64,000 nucleotides of DNA from NCBI GenBank assembly GCA_014324045.1, contig JACOMY010000004.1:89867-153866 (forward strand). The letters run 5' to 3'. Below, in pieces: positions 59,187-64,000 of this stretch. The first letter of the stretch is position 1; the number at the start of each line of letters is the position of its first letter. Position numbers and translations under genes: made by a program. Below the pieces are notes generated by a model, which was not told where the DNA came from, did no database searches, and worked only from the letters and a program-made list of their open reading frames with translations. The stretch is from Rhodospirillales bacterium. Its GTDB lineage: Bacteria; Pseudomonadota; Alphaproteobacteria; Kiloniellales; JACOMY01.

Positions 59187-60436
59187 TCCGCCGCCTCCCG
59201 GCCCCGGCCGTCGATCCTGATGCCGAACCACTGCGGGCGCTTTTCCATCGTCCAGCCGGCAATGCCTTGCTGGAAGAAGACCACAATCAGGATGATCAAG
59301 AGGCCTAAAGCGACCCATTGAGTGCCCAGCATATAGGTCCAGGTGACCTCCTTGATCACATGGAAGACGACAGCACCGATCACCGGTCCCCAGAGCGTGC
59401 CCTTGCCGCCCAGCAAGGCCATCAGCACCATAAATATGCCGAAGTTGATGGTCTGAAAGGCGACCTCCAAGGGCTCGATGAAGCCTATCATGTTGCCGAA
59501 GATCGCGCCCGAGATGCCGAGGAAGAAGGCTGAGACACCCCAGCAGAGCCGCTTGTAGGTGGCGGTGTGCAGGCCCATGCCCTCGGCCTTCTCCTCGTCG
59601 TCGCGGATGGCGTTGATCGCTAGCCCGAAACGGGTGGTGTAGAGCCAACGCAGGAAGGCGAAGAGCCCGACGGCAAGCGCAAAATTCATCAGATAGAAGG
59701 CAAACTTGGAATCACCCGGATCGGGACTTGGGAAGGTCGGCATGGAGATACCGGACCTGCTGCCGATCCAGTCCCAGGCGCCGACCAGCTCACCTGCCGC
59801 GATCGCCACACCCAGGGTGCCGATCGCGAAGTAAATGCCGCGCAGCCCGTTCAGCGCCCAGCCTAGCACCACGGCGGCGATGGCCGACAGCACGCCGGTC
59901 GCAAGATAGAAAGCAAGCTTGGAATCGCCCGGATCGGGACTTGGGAAGGTCGGCATGGAGATACCAGACCCGCCGCCGACCCAGTTCCAAGCGCCGACCA
60001 GCTCGCCCGCCGCGATCGCTACGCCCAAGGTGCCGATCGCGAAGTAGGGACCGCGCAGCCCGATCAGCACCCAGCCCAGCACCACGGCGGCGATGGCCGA
60101 CAGCACGCCGGCCGCAAGGAAGCCCAAGGCAAGACCGGTCCAATATTCGGATGGGGTGAAGTCGTAGACGCCGCCGCCGAAGGCCGCGGTGTATTCGCCC
60201 ACGTCGTAGACTAGGCCGATCTGCACCACCGCCGAGACATACATCCCCATGCCGAAGAAGAAGATGTTGCCTAGGGAGTTGTAGCCCATCTGGCCGCCCT
60301 GCGCGTCCCAAGTGAGGGACAGCAGGATCATGACCCACAGCACGCTCACCTGCGTGGTGTAGTCGGGAATGACGAAGGGCACGGTGATGCCGAAGATCAG
60401 GATCGCCGCGCAGACGCCTCGTTCCAACCTGCCCAT
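59183..60436 (-). CDS. livM: Branched-chain amino acid ABC transporter permease LivM, with internal tandem duplication
   Basis: The 417-residue permease has typical LivM features: a helix-rich body, the GxxLGxxxFFG-type start (GYNSLGNIFFFGMGMYVSA), AIRDDEEKAEGMGL and GTLWGPVIGAVVF. It is about 70 residues longer than usual. The extra length is an in-frame tandem repeat of about 71 residues (roughly residues 107-248): GVLSAIAAVVLGW ... GTLGVAIAAGELVGAW ... SGISMPTFPSPDPGDSK appears twice. The repeat duplicates at least one membrane helix plus the extracytoplasmic loop. The ATG at 60436 overlaps the livH stop by one base; a GTG lies just before it. Confidence 0.93.
   Translation of the reverse strand: MGRLERGVCAAILIFGITVPFVIPDYTTQVSVLWVMILLSLTWDAQGGQMGYNSLGNIFFFGMGMYVSAVVQIGLVYDVGEYTAAFGGGVYDFTPSEYWTGLALGFLAAGVLSAIAAVVLGWVLIGLRGPYFAIGTLGVAIAAGELVGAWNWVGGGSGISMPTFPSPDPGDSKLAFYLATGVLSAIAAVVLGWALNGLRGIYFAIGTLGVAIAAGELVGAWDWIGSRSGISMPTFPSPDPGDSKFAFYLMNFALAVGLFAFLRWLYTTRFGLAINAIRDDEEKAEGMGLHTATYKRLCWGVSAFFLGISGAIFGNMIGFIEPLEVAFQTINFGIFMVLMALLGGKGTLWGPVIGAVVFHVIKEVTWTYMLGTQWVALGLLIILIVVFFQQGIAGWTMEKRPQWFGIRIDGRGREAAE
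59691..60116. repeat. 213-bp direct tandem repeat within livM
   Basis: Copies 59691-59903 and 59904-60116 are each 213 bases and abut exactly. By eye I count about 21 differences, i.e. roughly 90% identity. Most changes are in third codon positions, and the frame is kept through both copies. The unit is a whole number of codons (71). Confidence 0.95.
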
Positions 60437-61347
60437 CACTGCACCGCCTGACGTTTGCGCGCCTGTAAAAGCTGCCGGACGATCAACACCAGAAGCAGTA
60501 GGCCGACCACGATGACCTGCTGGAACTCCGCCCCCAGGACGAAGCCGCCGAATTGCTCCGCTACGCCGATGCCCAGCCCGGCGCCGATCACGCCCGGCAG
60601 ATTGCCCAGGCCCGCGGCCACCACAACAACGAAGGAGCGGATGGAGTAGGTGATGCCGTAGAAGGGCTGAATGACCCAGATCATCGCCACCAGCGCCCCG
60701 GCAGCACCGCAGATCGCGGCATTGAGGGCGAAGGTGAAGCTGTAGACCCGTTCGATATCGATGCCCATGACGCGGGCGGCGCGCGGGTCCTGTGCGGTCG
60801 CCCGGATCGCCTGGCCGGTCCGGCTGTGCTTCATGAAGAGCACCACCGCCACCGCCAAGGCTGCCGCCAATCCGAAGCCGATCAGCTTCACCAGCGGCAG
60901 GCTGACCGTCCCGCCGAACAGCGGCAGCGAGGAGAAGCCGGCGTCCGCAGTCTGCGTGTCGGAGCCGAAAAGAATGTTCAAGACCTGCTCAATCACGATG
61001 GCAATGCCGAAGGTGGCCAGCAACGAGGTGAAGAGATCGCGGTCGATCACATGGGCGACGACCAGCTTGTAGGTGACCCAGCCGAAGCCCCAAAGCGCAA
61101 CGAAGGCGATCGGCACACCGAGCAGCGGATGCATGCCCATGCCGGCCAGATACCAGGTGATGTAGCCGCCGATCATGACGAAGTCGCCTTGGGCCAGGTT
61201 CTTCACGTTCATCACACCCCAGACCAGTGCCAAGCCATAGGCGGCTAGGGCGAAGACGCCGCCGATCAACAGGCCATCCAGCAACAACTGCACGTTGAAG
61301 ATCGGGGCCACCAGCAAAACGTCGATGTTGCCGAGAATCTGATCCAT
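60436..61347 (-). CDS. livH: Branched-chain amino acid ABC transporter permease LivH
   Basis: A 303-residue permease with about eight membrane helices. Family landmarks are FALAAYGLALVWGVMNVKNLAQGDFVMIGGYITW, the IRATAQDPRAARVMGID coupling helix and AIGLGNxxGVxGA-type VVVVAAGLGNLPGVIGAG. It pairs with LivM in the inner membrane. Length is normal, in contrast to its duplicated partner. It follows the binding-protein gene by about 110 bases. Confidence 0.94.
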   Translation of the reverse strand: MDQILGNIDVLLVAPIFNVQLLLDGLLIGGVFALAAYGLALVWGVMNVKNLAQGDFVMIGGYITWYLAGMGMHPLLGVPIAFVALWGFGWVTYKLVVAHVIDRDLFTSLLATFGIAIVIEQVLNILFGSDTQTADAGFSSLPLFGGTVSLPLVKLIGFGLAAALAVAVVLFMKHSRTGQAIRATAQDPRAARVMGIDIERVYSFTFALNAAICGAAGALVAMIWVIQPFYGITYSIRSFVVVVAAGLGNLPGVIGAGLGIGVAEQFGGFVLGAEFQQVIVVGLLLLVLIVRQLLQARKRQAVQ

Positions 61348-61457
61348 CAGCCGCCCTTGATCACTTGTTTGGAGAGGGGTGCGGGAAGGGCGGCACGGCC
61401 GGAGGCGCCTGACCTCCGACCGATCATCCTGTCATTATTGCCGACAGGCCCTTGTCC

Positions 61458-62693
61458 CTAGGGGCGCGGCCAGATCAACTCGTGCGAAGCGAACTCGGAC
61501 GGTGCCACAACGTTGTAGGCCCCGTCCTGGATTTGGCGCAGCACCATCGGCTTGGCGATGTTGTTGCCGGTCTCGGCGAATCGGATCGGGCCGTAGAAGG
61601 TGACCAAGTCAGTCTCGGCGATGGCGTCGCGCAGTGCATCCTTGTCGAGCGAGCCGGAGCGCTGGAAGGCGTCCGCCATCACGTAGACCGCCGCCGAGGC
61701 CTGTGCCGACTGATAGGGCACCACCTTGTTCTTGTACTCGGGAAAGGCGGCTTTGAACTCGGCGTCGTAGTTGCCGGCCGAGCCGAAGAGGGGATCCTCG
61801 TAGCTCAGGGTCTCAGCCCACTGGGTGGAGCAAAGGATGTTCTCTGCCGCGTCGCCGAACTTGCCGGTTACGTCGGCCGCCTCGCAATGCGTCAACGCGA
61901 TCATCGGTACCGAGACGTTCAGCTCTTCGATCTGGCGCACCGCCGTCGCTGCGCCCTTGGAGTGGCCGGAAACGATCAAGAGGTCGGGCTTCAGCGCCTT
62001 CACCTTGGTCAGGGTCGCCGTCATGTCGGAGAGATCGCGCGGTAGCTTGTCGTCGATCACGATCTTCATGCCGTACTTCTTGGCGTCCTCCAGCACGCCA
62101 GCGCGGATGTCCAGCGAGAAGGGATCGTTCTCGACCGCAATCGCGATCTTCACGCCGGACGGAGACTTGCCCCCGCGCTCGGCGACCTCTGCGGCGAGGG
62201 TTACGGCCGAAGCGAGGTACTGTTCCGACGTCGAGAGCACGGCGAAGAGGTACTTGTAGCCCTTGTTGAAGAGCGAACGCGACGCACCCTCGGCCTCCAC
62301 CATCGGGATCTTGTACTTCTCGGTCACCGGCGCGATGGCCTTGGTGAGGCCGGAACTGTAGGGGCCAAGCATGTACTGGACGTCGTCCTGGCTGATCAGC
62401 CGCTCGGCCAGTTGTGCGCCGCGAGCCGGAGTCGATTCGTCATCGTAGTAGATGATATCGAAGTTGTAGCATGTGTCGCCCACCTTGAAGCCGCCGTTGT
62501 CCTTCAGCTTCTGCACGGCAAACTCGTAGCCGTTCTTCGCGTGCAGACCGTTGGTTGAGTACTTGCCGGTCAAGGAGATGGCCGAGCCCAAGGTGATGGT
62601 CTCGCACTCTGCGGCCTCTGCCGGTCCATTCACAATTGCTACGGCGCTCAGCACCGAAGCCGCGACGCTCAGCGCCGCCAGTCCCTGCCTCAT
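61458..62693 (-). CDS. Branched-chain amino acid-type ABC transporter substrate-binding protein
   Basis: A 411-residue periplasmic binding protein. A signal peptide (MRQGLAALSVAASVLSAVAI, cleavage near PAEAA/E) precedes a Leu/Ile/Val-binding (peripla_BP_6) fold starting ITLGSAISLTGKYSTNG. The LivK-type core VIYYDDEST, LIVSGHSKGAATAV and the long C-terminal lobe are complete. The ATG at 62693 follows GGAAGGAACAGGATC. The open frame continues upstream into RTX repeats with no stop, but that is a coincidental or decayed extension. It is first in the liv cluster. Confidence 0.92.
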   Translation of the reverse strand: MRQGLAALSVAASVLSAVAIVNGPAEAAECETITLGSAISLTGKYSTNGLHAKNGYEFAVQKLKDNGGFKVGDTCYNFDIIYYDDESTPARGAQLAERLISQDDVQYMLGPYSSGLTKAIAPVTEKYKIPMVEAEGASRSLFNKGYKYLFAVLSTSEQYLASAVTLAAEVAERGGKSPSGVKIAIAVENDPFSLDIRAGVLEDAKKYGMKIVIDDKLPRDLSDMTATLTKVKALKPDLLIVSGHSKGAATAVRQIEELNVSVPMIALTHCEAADVTGKFGDAAENILCSTQWAETLSYEDPLFGSAGNYDAEFKAAFPEYKNKVVPYQSAQASAAVYVMADAFQRSGSLDKDALRDAIAETDLVTFYGPIRFAETGNNIAKPMVLRQIQDGAYNVVAPSEFASHELIWPRP

Positions 62694-62828
62694 GATCCTG
62701 TTCCTTCCACGTTTGTCTTCGTTCTTAAAGCGCGGGGTCTCGCCGCACTTGTAGCGGCAATAGTTCCTCAAGCGGCGCGTGAAGGCAAGAGGCTTAGGGA
62801 GCGGGGTAACGGAAAAGCGGCGCCGGAC

Positions 62829-63149
62829 GAGGTCGGTGATGACTGACTCCAGACCCTTGGCCGTGGTGCCGCAGAAGACGAAGATGTCCTTGCCGCTGCC
62901 ATAGAGGCTGTCCTCTTGGTCGCCGCCGTCACCCCAAAGTAGGTCGAGACCGTCACCGCCGGCCGCCACGACAGAAGATGTCGGACCCGCTGCCGCTGTA
63001 GAGTCGGCTCGGCCAGAGGGTATCCGAGGGTATCCAGAGAGTGCTAAGAAGACGTCGCTTTCACTGTAACCGAAGAATCTGTCATCGCCATCGCTGCCGG
63101 CCAGGCTGTCGTTGCCGTCGGTCCCGAAGTTAGGTACTCGGTGGGCCAT
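62829..63149 (-). pseudogene. RTX-type calcium-repeat fragment upstream of the binding protein
   Basis: In the frame reading toward the binding protein, from an ATG at 63149, the text is FGTDGNDSLAGSDGDDRFFG, then a non-repetitive run, then LYGSGKDIFVF and VITDL. GTDGNDSLxGxxGDDRxxG and GxxKDIFVF..VITDL are standard RTX start and end blocks, but the middle repeats are scrambled, as if frameshifted. No secretion-system gene is near. The frame stays open into the binding-protein gene. Confidence 0.55.
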
Positions 63150-63350
63150 CCTCCGGTTTGAACGCCCATTCGATTGCCGGAAGATGGGGAAGAAGATCTT
63201 TCCAACGTCCGCTGCTGGTATTGTCGGGCCGACCGAGATGCGGATCCAAATTCTTTGGAAAAGGATCTGTCGGAGTTTCGCGCAACTTTCTGCGCAGATA
63301 TTGTTAAGTCAGGCTTCCTCAGACGCGTAACCTTATTCCAGCGTGTGAGA

Positions 63351-63426
63351 TGGCGTCCCCTAGGGGATTCGAACCCCTGTTGCCGCCGTGAGAGGGCGGT
63401 GTCCTAGGCCTCTAGACGAAGGGGAC
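63351..63426 (-). tRNA. tRNA-Glu (CTC)
   Basis: The minus strand gives a complete cloverleaf starting GTCCCCTTCGTCTAGAGGCC, with anticodon stem CCGCC/GGCGG around loop CTCTCAC (anticodon CTC, reading GAG), T-arm AGGGG TTCGAAT CCCCT and GGGGAC plus CCA. It closely resembles E. coli tRNA-Glu apart from the anticodon wobble base. Confidence 0.94.
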
Positions 63427-63624
63427 CCTGAGCAAGAGGCACTCTGTAGCGAGGCTGCCCGGACCGTGCAAGAACTCATTGTCGAGGAGCCCGGATTCTA
63501 AAAAATATACGGGTTCAGGCAGCTAGCTTGTTGGAAAAGAACATGACGGTGAACTGGCATGGCACCCGATCTGTAGGACGACGGAATTGATGGCCCAAGT
63601 GGACCTATGTGGACCTATGCGGAC
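63427..63624. other. Non-coding stretch beyond tRNA-Glu
   Basis: No gene, tRNA or terminator is apparent in these bases. A 10-bp tandem repeat begins at 63599 (listed separately). The base composition shifts to very G-rich beyond 63630. Confidence 0.4.
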
Positions 63625-63635
63625 CTATGTGGACC
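63599..63635. repeat. 10-bp tandem repeat, about 3.5 units
   Basis: The unit GGACCTATGT occurs at 63601-63610, 63611-63620 (last base C) and 63621-63630, followed by a partial GGACC. It is not codon-length and lies in apparently non-coding DNA. Confidence 0.8.
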
Positions 63636-64000
63636 GGGCGGGGGTTTCGTTAGGGAAATAGAGGGTTTGCGGGCGGTCTGGGTGCGGGGTCCTGGGTGCG
63701 ACAGGGAAATGGCCCGTGGCGGGCCGCGGTCTGGCGGATCGGGCGGATAAGCGGGAAATTTTCACCAAGATTCCGGGGGCCGGATTCCGGGGTAAATCGG
63801 CTGCCGTTGCAGTGGCCTTGCAAGGAGGCACGCGGGCTGGGTCAGGTGGTGGGCTTTCCCCAGTAGTCGGGCTGGTCGATGCCGAGGATGCCCCAGGGGG
63901 CGTCCAGCCTCTGCCGGTTTCGTCCGGCCAGCCCTGGCGGGCGGCGCTGTCTTCCTCGGGCGTGTCGAGCTTATCGATGCCGTGGCGGTCGACCCAGCCC
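63625..64000 (-). other. Open minus-strand frame at right edge, unidentified
   Basis: A frame without stop runs in from the right edge to 63625. Its first part (GWVDRHGIDKLDTPEED, ARQGWPDETGR) looks protein-like; the later part (APGILVKISRLSARSARPR) looks like junk. A different frame gives LDAPWGILGIDQPDYWGK and a stop at 63842, so the true gene may end there after a frameshift near 63910. I cannot name a family. Confidence 0.25.

Noticed and set aside
62694..63149. One fused RTX-binding-protein gene from 63149 to 61458
   Set aside because: The frame is open, but a normal signal peptide with its own ribosome site starts at 62693, and the linking text is not protein-like. A fusion would bury the signal peptide.
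63599..63635. CRISPR-like repeats near the right edge
   Set aside because: The units are 10 bases and contiguous with no spacers, so this is a simple tandem repeat. No CRISPR array or cas gene was seen anywhere in the window.

Overview
The window is a GC-rich chromosomal segment of an alphaproteobacterium. The best guess is a Rhodospirillales/Kiloniellales-type lineage. The signs are a class I lysyl-tRNA synthetase, a split F0 operon with paired b and b' subunits, a GapR (DUF2312) protein, a TIGR02300 'FYDLN' protein, a four-residue-loop family of small conserved alphaproteobacterial proteins (DUF1244, DUF2007, CHCC zinc finger), a bacterial aa3-type CoxIV peptide, and the gene orders ffs-dnaX-ybaB-recR, aroA-cmk-rpsA and trmD-rplS-leuC-leuD-leuB. 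These orders are known from the group; the taxonomic call is inference.

Layout. 0-6 kb: ABC-F edge fragment, ndk, coxIV peptide, an AT-richer sulfotransferase gene, an SDR/acyl-CoA ligase pair and a FrnE-type DsbA protein. 6-15 kb: secA, a decayed parvulin gene, argJ-mutT, lysK, a galactose-dehydrogenase-like oxidoreductase and a GST, then an IS5-type transposase relic. 15.5-18.2 kb: atpI-B-E-b'-b (F0 part of ATP synthase). 18-26 kb: DUF2189 membrane protein, polA with a CHCC zinc-finger gene, an ABC ATPase/lipoprotein hydrolase pair, small conserved genes, gapR. 26.5-32 kb: two tRNAs, a polysaccharide deacetylase, hemP with a Fur-like box and a dead heme-ABC ATPase relic, ettA, an M15 peptidase and a frameshifted nudC. 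32-41 kb: SRP RNA, a dnaX that carries an internal deletion, ybaB, recR, an M17 aminopeptidase, GST, a UvrD-type helicase, prmA, tRNA-Ala. 41-48 kb: aroA-cmk-rpsA, converging on an ihfB-lapA-pyrF block. 48-56 kb: GT39-type glycosyltransferase, trmD-rplS, leucine biosynthesis genes interrupted by a small membrane protein, a universal stress protein and an amine-oxidase relic. 56-63 kb: transposase relic, O-methyltransferase, and a complete branched-chain amino acid (Liv) ABC transporter cluster bracketed by two RTX-type repeat fragments; then tRNA-Glu and a poorly coding right edge.

Most genes are ordinary housekeeping. The notable theme is erosion: I count at least eight broken or relic genes (parvulin PPIase, two transposases, heme ABC ATPase, nudC, dnaX, amine oxidase, one or two RTX fragments) in 64 kb, alongside intact core genes. 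The most unusual single structure is livM, which contains an in-frame 213-bp tandem duplication (two 71-residue copies, about 90% identical at DNA level). I did not find a clearly novel multi-gene system; the livM duplication, the damaged dnaX and the decay pattern are what deserve checking.
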